From NCBI GenBank assembly GCA_029907545.1, contig JARYLR010000011.1, forward strand, positions 1-47,846: DNA of 47,846 nucleotides, given 5' to 3'. The notes below the pieces were generated by a model. It ran no database searches. It had not been told where the DNA came from and saw only the letters and a list, made by a program, of their open reading frames with translations. The position numbers and the translations under genes are program-made. This DNA is from Candidatus Bathyarchaeota archaeon (lineage in GTDB: Archaea; Thermoproteota; Bathyarchaeia; Bathyarchaeales; Bathycorpusculaceae). Of the stretch, positions 30,779 through 38,560 are shown one piece after another (position 1 is the first letter of the stretch; each line of letters begins with the position of its first letter).

Positions 30779-31777
30779 CTACTTTGTCAATGGATGCGTT
30801 TTCATCACGTCTGGGTTAACTAGGTTCGGCGGCCTCTTTCCTTCAAAGAAGGCTACAAGGTTTTCCGCTACCATCTCCGACATTCTAGAACGTGTCTCAT
30901 AACTTGCGCTTGATATGTGCGGCGCAACGACAACATTGTCAAGCTTAAGTAGTGGGTTATCAAGCGGTGTAGGCTCCTGTTCAAAAACGTCTAAGCCTGC
31001 TCCCCCAATCCTTCGCTCCTTGAGAGCCTCATAGAGAGCATTCTCGTCAACTACAGGTCCACGTGAATTGTTTATCAAGTAGGCAGTGGTCTTCATCAGC
31101 CCGAGTCTCTCTCTGTTTACAAGATGATGCGTTTCCTTCATAAGTGGGACATGGATGCTTACGAAGTCAGATTCTCTGAAAAGCGTGTCCAAGTCCACTT
31201 TCTTCGCTCCAAGGTCTTTCTCCATTTCCGGTCTCGGAATCACGTCGTAAAACAGGATTTTCATGTTAAAGCCTGTGGCTCTTTTCGCCATGGCGTAGCC
31301 GATTCTTCCTGCGCCCACGATGCCTATGGTTGCGCCGTAGACGTCTCTGCCCTGCAGCATACTGGGGTGCCAGCTGACCCTCCAAAGTCCTGTGCGAACG
31401 TATTTGTCTGCCTCGACTACTCGCCTTGCAACCGCCATCAGCAAAGCCCATGCAAAATCGGCAGTGGTGTCCGTAAGCACTTCAGGCGTGTTTGTCACGT
31501 AGATTCCGCGCTTCGTTGCCTCGGCAATATCGATGTTGTCAAAGCCTACGGCGAGCTGTGAAACAATCTTCAGCTTGGGAGCTGCATTAAAAACCTCTGA
31601 ATCTATCTTGTCGGACAAGAGCGAAACGAGACCCTCCACGTTCCTAACTTTTTCCACTATAACCTTCTTGGGAGGAGGTGCGTACTCTGGCCAGACTTCA
31701 GCTTCAAAATGCTTCTTGATGATGCTGAGACCCCTTTCGGGAAGTTCGCGGGTGATGTAAACTTTAGGCTTCGCCAT
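30779..31777 (-). CDS. D-2-hydroxyacid dehydrogenase (glyoxylate/hydroxypyruvate reductase-like)
   Basis: A 332-residue NAD(P)-dependent reductase. The Rossmann loop IGIVGAGRIGYAMAKR, the catalytic Arg in NSRGPVVDENAL, Glu in FEQEPTPLDNPL and His in VVAPHISSASYETR form the D-2-hydroxyacid dehydrogenase signature. Similarity is closest to archaeal glyoxylate/hydroxypyruvate reductase, which would yield glycerate. The start at 31777 (MAKPKVYITRE) is preferred over ATG four codons upstream. A glycerate kinase gene is divergent 97 bp away, which supports a glycerate-producing reaction. Confidence 0.92.
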   Translation of the reverse strand: MAKPKVYITRELPERGLSIIKKHFEAEVWPEYAPPPKKVIVEKVRNVEGLVSLLSDKIDSEVFNAAPKLKIVSQLAVGFDNIDIAEATKRGIYVTNTPEVLTDTTADFAWALLMAVARRVVEADKYVRTGLWRVSWHPSMLQGRDVYGATIGIVGAGRIGYAMAKRATGFNMKILFYDVIPRPEMEKDLGAKKVDLDTLFRESDFVSIHVPLMKETHHLVNRERLGLMKTTAYLINNSRGPVVDENALYEALKERRIGGAGLDVFEQEPTPLDNPLLKLDNVVVAPHISSASYETRSRMSEMVAENLVAFFEGKRPPNLVNPDVMKTHPLTK

Positions 31778-31874
31778 ATAGTTCACCATGTTTTTCGGTT
31801 TGCGGAATTCTTTATTAGCCTTGGCTTATTACACTTACGCACAATCTCATGCGCCTTGATGATGGTAACGTGGC

Positions 31875-33251
31875 ATGATAAAGATACGGAATAAGGCGGA
31901 ACTTGTCGCGAATGGCAGAACACCGCTTAACCGAAAAGCCAGAGCCCTAGCTCTAAACAGCCTCGAGTCAGCGTTGAATGCTGTTGATCCAGCTAAAATA
32001 GTCAAATCAAAACTTGTGGTGAAAAACTCTGTTTTGCAAGTTGATAAATATCGGTTCAGCTTGGAGAAGTTTAAGAGCATCTACGTTGTGGGCGGAGGCA
32101 AAGCAGGAGCCTCAATGGCCATGGCAGTCGAGCAGGTTCTGGGCAGCCGAATAACCGCGGGTATAGTTAATGTTCCCCGTGGCAGCAAACTGGAAACAAG
32201 GTTTATAGAGCTTCATGAAGCTAGCCATCCGACGCCTGATGAAGCTGGAGTGAAAGGAACCCGTCGTATGCTAGAGATCGCTGAACAGGCTGGAAAAAAC
32301 GATTTGATTATCTGCCTGATTTCAGGCGGTGGCTCCAGCCTTATGCCTATGCCTCGTGGCCAGATTTCAATTCAGGACAAGAAAAAACTTACAGAAGCCT
32401 TACTAAGATCTGGAGCAACAATTAATGAGATAAACACTGTTCGCAAGCACATTTCAGACTTCAAAGGCGGATGGCTGGCTAAGAAGGCTTATCCCTCAAC
32501 AATTCTAAACCTAATCCTCTCCGACGTAGTTGGCGACCCGCTTGACTTCATAGCTTCAGGTCCAACAGTTCCAGACTCAACAACATTTGCAGATGCGATT
32601 AGCATTTTAGAGAAATATCACTTTTGGGAAAACATTCCAGATTCGATCAGAAAAGTGCTATCTGACGGAAGGAGAAAGCTGATTCCAGACACGCCGAAAG
32701 CAGATGATGAAGCGTTCCTGAAAGTCTATAACGTGATAATCGGCAACAACAGACTTGCAAGCACCGCCGCTTGCCAAAGACTCAGATCCTTTGGCCTGAC
32801 CCCGCTTTTGCTCACCGCGACATTGGAGGGAGAAGCACGACATGTTGCAACCATGCTTGCATCAATAGCCCGCGAAGTCGCCTCTTCCGGAAACCCTGTT
32901 GCCAAGCCCGCAGGCATTGTGGCTGGCGGTGAAACAACAGTCACGGTCGCAGGTAAAGGCAAAGGCGGAAGAAACCAAGAACTCGCTTTGGCTGCAGCGG
33001 TCAAACTTGAGAAAGCCGATGGAGTGGTTATAGCTTCGTTAAGCACTGATGGAGTGGATGGACCGACTGACGCTGCCGGCGCGATTGTGGACGGACAGAC
33101 TGTTGCCAGAGCACGGAAAGAGCAGCTGGTGCCTGAAGAGTTTCTAGCCGAAAATGATTCGTACACTTTCTTTTCCAAGATAGGCGATCTTATCTTTACA
33201 GGAGCAACCGGAACCAATGTCAATGACATTTCTATAGCAGTAGTTCTGTAA
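31875..33251 (+). CDS. glycerate 2-kinase (MOFRL/DUF4147 family)
   Basis: A 458-residue MOFRL-family kinase phosphorylating glycerate to 2-phosphoglycerate. Features: VVGGGKAGASMAMAVEQVLG near residue 72, LISGGGSSLMPMPRGQIS, LSDVVGDPLDFIASGPTVPD, and a C-terminal MOFRL domain with GGETTVTVAGKGKGGRNQEL and ATGTNVNDI. Length is typical (440-460). Divergent from the hydroxypyruvate reductase gene, so both likely share a control region for moving glycerate or serine carbon into glycolysis. The MoaD-like gene follows 24 nt later. Confidence 0.93.
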   Translation: MIKIRNKAELVANGRTPLNRKARALALNSLESALNAVDPAKIVKSKLVVKNSVLQVDKYRFSLEKFKSIYVVGGGKAGASMAMAVEQVLGSRITAGIVNVPRGSKLETRFIELHEASHPTPDEAGVKGTRRMLEIAEQAGKNDLIICLISGGGSSLMPMPRGQISIQDKKKLTEALLRSGATINEINTVRKHISDFKGGWLAKKAYPSTILNLILSDVVGDPLDFIASGPTVPDSTTFADAISILEKYHFWENIPDSIRKVLSDGRRKLIPDTPKADDEAFLKVYNVIIGNNRLASTAACQRLRSFGLTPLLLTATLEGEARHVATMLASIAREVASSGNPVAKPAGIVAGGETTVTVAGKGKGGRNQELALAAAVKLEKADGVVIASLSTDGVDGPTDAAGAIVDGQTVARARKEQLVPEEFLAENDSYTFFSKIGDLIFTGATGTNVNDISIAVVL

Positions 33252-33275
33252 TCCCTTGCGAAGAGATGAAAGAAT

Positions 33276-33560
33276 ATGAAGGTGACGGTCAAGTTTGTAG
33301 GAAGTCTCCGCACCTTAACTGATAAAAGCAAGGTCACCATCGATTTTGCAAAAGCGGTTCCCTTGAAAGAAATTTTCAAAATGCTCTGTGATAATTTCCC
33401 AAAGCTTGAGCAAATTCTGGGCGAACAAAAATTAAGCGAGGCGAAGTCAAGTATGCTGATACTTGTTAACGAGAAAGAAATCAGCGTTCTAAACGGCCTC
33501 GAAACCGCAATCAAAGACGGCGACGCAATCACTCTCGTTCCGGTTCTCCATGGAGGATAA
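33276..33560 (+). CDS. MoaD/ThiS-family ubiquitin-like sulfur carrier
   Basis: A 94-residue beta-grasp protein ending in LVPVLHGG. The C-terminal Gly-Gly is the activation/conjugation site for sulfur transfer (molybdopterin, thiamine, tRNA) or SAMP-type protein modification. The N-terminus MKVTVKFVGSLRTLTDKSKV and late SVLNGLETAIKDGDAITLVP are typical. It follows the glycerate kinase by 24 nt and overlaps the cofE reading frame start by 11 nt if the first ATG there is used. No E1-like MoeB gene is in the window, so the pathway stays open. Confidence 0.88.
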   Translation: MKVTVKFVGSLRTLTDKSKVTIDFAKAVPLKEIFKMLCDNFPKLEQILGEQKLSEAKSSMLILVNEKEISVLNGLETAIKDGDAITLVPVLHGG

Positions 33561-33567
33561 CAAGCAA

Positions 33568-34359
33568 ATGAGGCTCTACCCAGTCCAAACAGAAATCATA
33601 AAAAAAGAATTCAACCTTGTCGATCTCGTTCTCAACTCGCTGAAAAAACAGAACCTTATACTTGAGGACAACGATATCCTCGCATTAGCTTCCAAGATCA
33701 TTGCCTACGCTGAGGAACGCCTAGTCAAATTAGTGGATATTCGGCCTTCAGAAAAAGCAATAAAGCTTGCAAAGAGATTTCTGCTACAGCCGGAATTTGC
33801 AGAGCTTATTCTCCGCGAAGCTAACAAGATATATGGAGGCGTTGAAAAAGCTGTTCTAACGCTTAGAGATAGTGTTCTAATCGCTAACGCCGGCATAGAC
33901 AGCAAGAACGCGCCAGAAGGATATGTTGTTCTATGGCCAAAAGTGCCTGAGAGAACCGCATATTCAGTGAGAGAAGCTATTCGCGCGAGAACAGGTAAAC
34001 ACGTAGCGGTGATCATTGTTGATAGCAGTCTGATCCCCTTGAGGATTGGAACGGTAGGTTTGGCTTTGGCGGTTTCAGGCTTTAACCCAATCAGAGATCA
34101 TAGAGGCGAAGTGGACGTTTTTGAAAAGACAATAAAGATAACTCGTCACGCCGTGGCAGATGACCTAGCTTCTGCCGCGCATCTGTTGATGGGTGAAGCT
34201 GCCGAGAGGACACCTATAGTGGTGATAAGAGATGCACCTGTTGAGTTCGGCGACGGTGTATATGCCTCTAGAGAGATGATGATGCCTCCTGCTGAATGTA
34301 TTTTCATGGGCACTTTTGCCCGTAGCCTGCCCAACTGGACTAGGAAGAAACCTCATTGA
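33568..34359 (+). CDS. cofE: coenzyme F420-0:L-glutamate ligase-like protein (CofE family)
   Basis: A protein of about 263 residues in the CofE family, which adds gamma-linked glutamate to F420-0 with GTP. Typical parts: ILEDNDILALASKIIAYAEE, VVLWPKVPERTAYSVREAI, VAVIIVDSSLIPLRIGTVGL, and GFNPIRDHRGEVDVFEKT with ADDLASAAHLLMGEAAERTP. The start chosen (MRLYPVQTEII) lies 10 nt after GGAGG at 33552-33556; an ATG six codons upstream overlaps the MoaD-like gene by 11 nt. The 3' end is antisense to the tail of the ECF-like gene for 195 nt. Other F420 genes are absent from the window. Confidence 0.85.
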   Translation: MRLYPVQTEIIKKEFNLVDLVLNSLKKQNLILEDNDILALASKIIAYAEERLVKLVDIRPSEKAIKLAKRFLLQPEFAELILREANKIYGGVEKAVLTLRDSVLIANAGIDSKNAPEGYVVLWPKVPERTAYSVREAIRARTGKHVAVIIVDSSLIPLRIGTVGLALAVSGFNPIRDHRGEVDVFEKTIKITRHAVADDLASAAHLLMGEAAERTPIVVIRDAPVEFGDGVYASREMMMPPAECIFMGTFARSLPNWTRKKPH

Positions 34360-35043
34360 TCGCAGAGCCGCCCAAAGAGGCGCGCCTATGACTGCTGCAA
34401 TGATCGTGAGGATTATTCTTTCCACAGGGTAGATGAAGGTTAAACTCGCCCAGTAAGTCAAAAGAAAAGTTGCGTCTGCCACAAATAACTCGAAAACCAG
34501 CGAGCCTGCGATCTGCCCCGCCATTGTAGCAGTTAACGAGATTACAAAGAAGGCAAAAAACATCCGCGGACCTTTCTTAGAGTGAAAGCCCTTTATTGCT
34601 ACTGACTGAAGCGGCGAGATCAAGATTACAAGAGTTACAAGTTGAAACCATGTCACCCAAGGATAAAGCCAGAAAGGCCCAACAAAAGGATACAGGCTGA
34701 ACAGCATGAAAAGCCCAATGTAGATGGCAGAGCATAGGCTTCGTCTGCCAGCAGATAATAAGCCCGCACACAGTGCGGAGAAAACGCCTGCCGCTAGGCT
34801 GAACTGGGAAAAGGCCAAGTTTACTGACAAGGCGGCTATCCCGCCTATTAGCGTTATTAGTGCGCCTAAAGAGGGCCCAAAGAGGATGCCAATGATCACT
34901 GCCATCACAGTTGCGCCTGTGATTGTTTTGCCTACCGCCCCTATGATCGGGAAGGCTGGGAGAAAAGAGCATATGACGTATAAAGCTGCGAAGCAAGCGG
35001 CGAAAGCCACGTTTTTGGTCTTAGACACCTCTTTTATAGACAC
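34165..35043 (-). CDS. ECF transporter S-component-like membrane protein with antisense C-terminal tail
   Basis: A membrane protein of about 292 residues with about six to seven helices: NVAFAACFAALYVICSFLPA, GATVMAVIIGILFGPSLGAL, LFMLFSLYPFVGPFWLYPW and a late ERIILTIIAAVIGAPLWAAL fit substrate-specific S components of energy-coupling-factor importers. The start is uncertain: GTG at 35043 has GGTGA 8 nt upstream, whereas the longest frame begins at 35103, only 3 nt from the divergent gene's ATG. After ALRSM (about 34354) some 62 residues run antisense to cofE and read unlike a membrane protein; a normal stop may have been lost. No EcfA/T genes are here. Confidence 0.7.
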   Translation of the reverse strand: MSIKEVSKTKNVAFAACFAALYVICSFLPAFPIIGAVGKTITGATVMAVIIGILFGPSLGALITLIGGIAALSVNLAFSQFSLAAGVFSALCAGLLSAGRRSLCSAIYIGLFMLFSLYPFVGPFWLYPWVTWFQLVTLVILISPLQSVAIKGFHSKKGPRMFFAFFVISLTATMAGQIAGSLVFELFVADATFLLTYWASLTFIYPVERIILTIIAAVIGAPLWAALRSMRFLPSPVGQATGKSAHENTFSRRHHHLSRGIYTVAELNRCISYHHYRCPLGSFTHQQMRGRS

Positions 35044-35106
35044 TCTGGCGGTCACCCGTGCATTCGGAAAATCTATTACAACGTGTTTTCTATAAAAAGG
35101 CATGAC

Positions 35107-35913
35107 ATGAAACGCCCCTTAATAACGTTGACAACTGATTTCGGGTTAAGGGATCCATATGTTGCCGAAATGAAAGCAATAATTCTCAGCATATCACCTG
35201 AAGCACTAATTGTTGACATATCGCATGAAATAGAAAAATTCAATATTAGAATGGGCGCGTACGTTTTGGCTTCGGCGGCACCATGCTTTCCGAAAGGTGC
35301 CATCCATGTTGCTGTCGTTGACCCTCAAGTAGGCACAGCTAGACAAGCCATAATCATATGCACAAATGCGGCGCTTCTCATAGGGCCTGACAATGGCGTT
35401 TTGGTTCTTGCGGCGAAAAAACTGGGAGGAATAAAATACGCATACAAAATAGCTAATTCTGCGCTAACGCGCCCAAGTATTTCCAGCACTTTTCACGGCA
35501 GAGACATCTTCGCTCCCGCGGCAGCCCACCTAGCAAACCAGACACCGCTAGCAAAATTCGGATCTAAAATACGCGGCATCACGATGCCCGAGTTCTCCAA
35601 AGTCACCAAGAGAAAAGACATGCTAGTTGGCGAAGTTCTGCACATCGACAGCTTTGGAAACATCATAACAAATTTCGTTCAAAGCAACTTTGCTGGGATG
35701 TCTGCAGAGGCGTCTGTTGAAATCGAGCTTAACAGAATCAAGCGCAAACTGAAGCTTTGCAGGGCGTATGCCGAGGTTAAGCCTCAAGAGCCACTAGCCA
35801 TAATCGGGAGCCATGGCTTTTTAGAGTTGGCCGTAAACCAAGGCAATGCTGCGGAGCTTTTCGGCGTCAAAGCAGGAGATCAAGTTATTCTCAAACTGGA
35901 GAAGCATAGTTGA
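35107..35913 (+). CDS. SAM hydroxide adenosyltransferase (DUF62/chlorinase-fluorinase family)
   Basis: A 268-residue enzyme of the DUF62 family that hydrolyses S-adenosylmethionine to adenosine and methionine using hydroxide. TLTTDFGLRDPYVAEMKAII carries the early Asp region; GAIHVAVVDPQVGTARQAI, IGPDNGVL and TFHGRDIFAPAAAHLA are family signatures, and HIDSFGNIITNF opens the C-terminal domain, also a DUF62 hallmark. The ATG at 35107 (MKRPLITL) is chosen over a TTG eight codons upstream. Its start abuts the divergent ECF-like gene, so an import link (for example methionine or nucleoside) is possible but not shown. Confidence 0.92.
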   Translation: MKRPLITLTTDFGLRDPYVAEMKAIILSISPEALIVDISHEIEKFNIRMGAYVLASAAPCFPKGAIHVAVVDPQVGTARQAIIICTNAALLIGPDNGVLVLAAKKLGGIKYAYKIANSALTRPSISSTFHGRDIFAPAAAHLANQTPLAKFGSKIRGITMPEFSKVTKRKDMLVGEVLHIDSFGNIITNFVQSNFAGMSAEASVEIELNRIKRKLKLCRAYAEVKPQEPLAIIGSHGFLELAVNQGNAAELFGVKAGDQVILKLEKHS

Positions 35914-36459
35914 CTAGGCGGGGTGGTGCCTACATTGAACCTTGTCGCTCTTAGCCAAATCCTTCAGCCTGCCAACGCCGTCTATCGCTTTAATGTATGC
36001 TGCAACTTTTTTCGGAACAAGTTTTTCCCAGCTTGTGCCTTTCAGCATTTTTTCTCTGATGCCGGTTGAGGAGTAGATTTCTCTGTTGAAGAATCGTATA
36101 GCTTTAACCTTGTAGCCTGCTTCTTCAAAGAGCCTGCGGGTCAAAGGCTCGTTCGAGTAAACTACGTCAAATGCTGGCGCATACCCTTCTACCTCAGAAA
36201 CCCACATCATGTGCAGATGCACGTCAGGCACGGGCACAATCCATACACGGTTAAGGTCTTCTCCTGCTTCTTCCAGCGCCAAACGAATCATAACGAGTCT
36301 TTCGCCTGTGGTGAAAGGGTTTTCAAGGCTGTGGCTGTACTGAGCGCTGCCAACGACGATTATGAGTTCGTCAACTTCGCCCAGAATGTGCTTAACCACG
36401 CTTAGGTGTCCAAGATGAAGTGGCTGAAATCTGCCAACTAGAAGCCCACGCTTAACCAT
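35914..36459 (-). CDS. nadM: nicotinamide-nucleotide adenylyltransferase (archaeal NadM)
   Basis: A 181-residue NMN adenylyltransferase making NAD from NMN and ATP. The start at 36459 (MVKRGLLVGRFQPLH) places the nucleotidyltransferase motif GRFQPLHLGHL at the N-terminus as in all NadM proteins; a longer frame adds 14 non-conserved residues. The C-terminal IYSSTGIREKMLKG is the ISSTxIR motif. The stop abuts the DUF62 stop (convergent). Together with nadC at 39774 the window holds two NAD biosynthesis genes, although not in one operon. Confidence 0.95.
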   Translation of the reverse strand: MVKRGLLVGRFQPLHLGHLSVVKHILGEVDELIIVVGSAQYSHSLENPFTTGERLVMIRLALEEAGEDLNRVWIVPVPDVHLHMMWVSEVEGYAPAFDVVYSNEPLTRRLFEEAGYKVKAIRFFNREIYSSTGIREKMLKGTSWEKLVPKKVAAYIKAIDGVGRLKDLAKSDKVQCRHHPA

Positions 36460-36542
36460 GTGTATCAGTTTCTTCTGGTATCGGTATCCCACATTTATCA
36501 TTTGTGATATGCATGCGGTTCAAATGCTGAAAAGAAAGACCA

Positions 36543-37139
36543 CTATGCATGGGTTTTCAATAGTTTATTTAGCACAGCTTCCACCGGAAAAACCAGTAGT
36601 TTCCGACCATCAACCGGCACCTCTTTTCCAGATCGGTAGCCCCTTGCCTCACGTTTAAGCAATGCAAGTTTCAAGCTTAACCCGCCTCCGTACCCACCTA
36701 AAGTCATGTCGGAACAGACAACACGGTGACAAGGAACTATCGGCGCAAACGGGTTCGAAGCCATAACAGTGCCTACGGCTCTTGCGCCTCCGCCAGCAGC
36801 CTTCGCAATTTCCCCGTAGGAAGTCACATAGCCAGTTGGGACCATCAACGCCGTCTTCAAGACTTTAGCGGTGTATTTTGGCAGGTGCTCTATGTTTAAA
36901 GAGAAATCAGTAGAAGCGTCTTTGCCGTCATAGATTCTTCTGATGGTCTGAACTACCTGTTCAGCGAAACCTGAAGGCTTCTCCACCTGTTGAAAATGAA
37001 CGTCCTCGGGGATGGAGGTCAGCAGCCCATTCAGCGTGCTTTCTTTGCGGGAGCCAAAGTTCGTGGCGAATACTTTTTCTCCATCGTAGGCGACGCCGCA
37101 CCACAGTCCGTCAATTTCCTTTACGTAGACATGAATCAT
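36543..37139 (-). CDS. ogt: methylated-DNA-protein cysteine methyltransferase
   Basis: A 198-residue O6-alkylguanine-DNA alkyltransferase, a suicide repair protein. The active site is IVPCHRVV with Cys137; upstream PTGYVTSYGEIAKAAGG is the helix-turn-helix and ASNPFAPI the Asn hinge. C-terminal GGYGGGLSLKLALLKREA is the conserved end of the fold. An N-terminal domain of about 80 residues precedes it. Expressed alone on the minus strand, divergent from the proteasome beta gene across about 83 bp. Confidence 0.93.
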   Translation of the reverse strand: MIHVYVKEIDGLWCGVAYDGEKVFATNFGSRKESTLNGLLTSIPEDVHFQQVEKPSGFAEQVVQTIRRIYDGKDASTDFSLNIEHLPKYTAKVLKTALMVPTGYVTSYGEIAKAAGGGARAVGTVMASNPFAPIVPCHRVVCSDMTLGGYGGGLSLKLALLKREARGYRSGKEVPVDGRKLLVFPVEAVLNKLLKTHA

Positions 37140-37222
37140 GCTTCAATCTCCTGCAGAAGATAATATGGTATCATTAAGTTTAATAATTTGTCCGTGCATA
37201 ACAACGCCAAAAGGTGAAACCT

Positions 37223-37843
37223 ATGGAAAGACAAACACAACAGGGCGGGTATATGTGGATTCCTGGAGCAACAACGGTTGGGGTTGTCTGCCAGGATGGT
37301 GTGGTTCTTGCGTCTGAGAAGCGGGTGTCTTACGGCTACCTTGTTGTCAGTAAAGGAGGAAAAAAGGTGTTCAAGATCACAGATTGCATCGGCGCCGCTT
37401 GCGCTGGACTTGTTTCTGACATGCAGATTCTTGTGCGCGAGGTTGAGGCTTACGCAAACCTGTTCAGCCTTGAAGTAGGTAGACCCATCTCCGTGAGATC
37501 AGCTTCCAAGCTTATGTCAAACATACTTTTTAACAGAAAACTTGCACCGCTAATCACCCAGACCATTGTCGGCGGAATCGACGACGAAGGGCCATCACTC
37601 TACGTGCTTGACTTTCTCGGCTCCGTGATACCTGACAAGTACGCGGTTGTGGGTTCTGGAACAGAGATCGCCATCGGGGTTCTCGAGGAAGGCTATAGAG
37701 AGAATATGACGGTTGAAGAAGCGAAAAATCTCGTTGCCAGATCTATAAAATCTGCGATAAGTAGAGATATTATGAGTGGAGATGGAATAGACTTCCTGAT
37801 TATAACGAAGGACGGAACAACGGAAGAAACGATGAAATTCTGA
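37223..37843 (+). CDS. psmB: 20S proteasome beta subunit, probably non-catalytic (Ala at Thr1 position)
   Basis: A 206-residue proteasome beta subunit. The ATG at 37223 follows AAGGTGA by 5-6 nt; a GTG three codons earlier is within that site. The N-terminal region reads GATTVGVVCQDGVVLASEKR. Aligning with the Thermoplasma beta TTTVG start, Glu17 maps to E32 and Lys33 to K48, which puts Ala16 where the catalytic Thr1 belongs. It therefore should not self-process in the normal way. The SYGYLVVSKGGKK and LYVLDFLGS segments resemble the non-catalytic beta of Sulfolobales, which partners an active beta. The active paralogue is not in this window. Confidence 0.85.
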   Translation: MERQTQQGGYMWIPGATTVGVVCQDGVVLASEKRVSYGYLVVSKGGKKVFKITDCIGAACAGLVSDMQILVREVEAYANLFSLEVGRPISVRSASKLMSNILFNRKLAPLITQTIVGGIDDEGPSLYVLDFLGSVIPDKYAVVGSGTEIAIGVLEEGYRENMTVEEAKNLVARSIKSAISRDIMSGDGIDFLIITKDGTTEETMKF

Positions 37844-37929
37844 TTCAGAGGCACCTTTTCTAAAAGTTTAAACACGGATCGATCCTAAACCTAGGTTTCT
37901 AAGCTACCGCATCGTTAAGGAGAAGGCAA

Positions 37930-38556
37930 ATGTCATTTCAGCTAAGCCTTGAAGAAGGAAAAACCCTAGTTGCTCTAGCACGAAAAGCCGTTGAGGAATA
38001 CCTAGGCACCCGCAGATATGTTAGCGTGCCTCCTAATCTTTCGGAAAAGCTGATGCAACCTTGCGGCGTGTTCGTGACAATAAGCATCATAAAAAACAGG
38101 AGAAAGGAACTACGAGGATGCATAGGCTATCCTTCTCCAACAGCGCCACTGGCGCAAGCAGTCATCGAGTCAGCAGTTAGCTCAGCTACGCAGGATCCAC
38201 GTTTCTATCCACTATCATTAGGTGAGCTTGAGTATGTTGTTTTCGAAGTAAGCGTGCTTACGCCGCCGCAGCTAGTGGAAGCCAGAAAACCAACAGAGTA
38301 CCTTTCCAAAATCAAAGTCGGTGAAGACGGGCTTATAATCGAAAAAGGATTCTATAAAGGCTTGCTTCTGCCGCAGGTTCCAGTTGAATGGGAATGGGAC
38401 GAAGAGGAATTTCTCTGTCAATGCTGCCAAAAAGCAGGCCTACCACCGGATTGCTGGCTTATGGATGGCACGAAAATCTACAAGTTTAAAGCCATAGTCT
38501 TCGAGGAAGATGCACCGAAAGGCGAAGTTAGATTGAAGCGTTTTGAAGGGAAATAG
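37930..38556 (+). CDS. AMMECR1-domain protein
   Basis: A 208-residue protein of the AMMECR1 family, conserved from archaea to humans, with unknown function. The LRGCIGYPSPTAPLAQAVIE segment is the family hallmark, followed by SSATQDPRFYPL and EVSVLTPPQLVEA, and the C-terminal LLLPQVPVEWEWDEEEFL. In many archaea it neighbours genes of a radical SAM AMMECR1/MEMO module; here its neighbours are psmB and a glycosyltransferase. It has its own AAGGAGAAGG-like site 5 nt before ATG. Confidence 0.93.
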   Translation: MSFQLSLEEGKTLVALARKAVEEYLGTRRYVSVPPNLSEKLMQPCGVFVTISIIKNRRKELRGCIGYPSPTAPLAQAVIESAVSSATQDPRFYPLSLGELEYVVFEVSVLTPPQLVEARKPTEYLSKIKVGEDGLIIEKGFYKGLLLPQVPVEWEWDEEEFLCQCCQKAGLPPDCWLMDGTKIYKFKAIVFEEDAPKGEVRLKRFEGK

Positions 38557-38560
38557 CCTA

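Noticed and set aside
32726-33532. 268-codon minus-strand frame antisense to glycerate kinase and the MoaD-like gene
   Set aside because: Long open antisense frames are expected in these genes; sequence is Ser/Ala/Pro-rich and lacks motifs.
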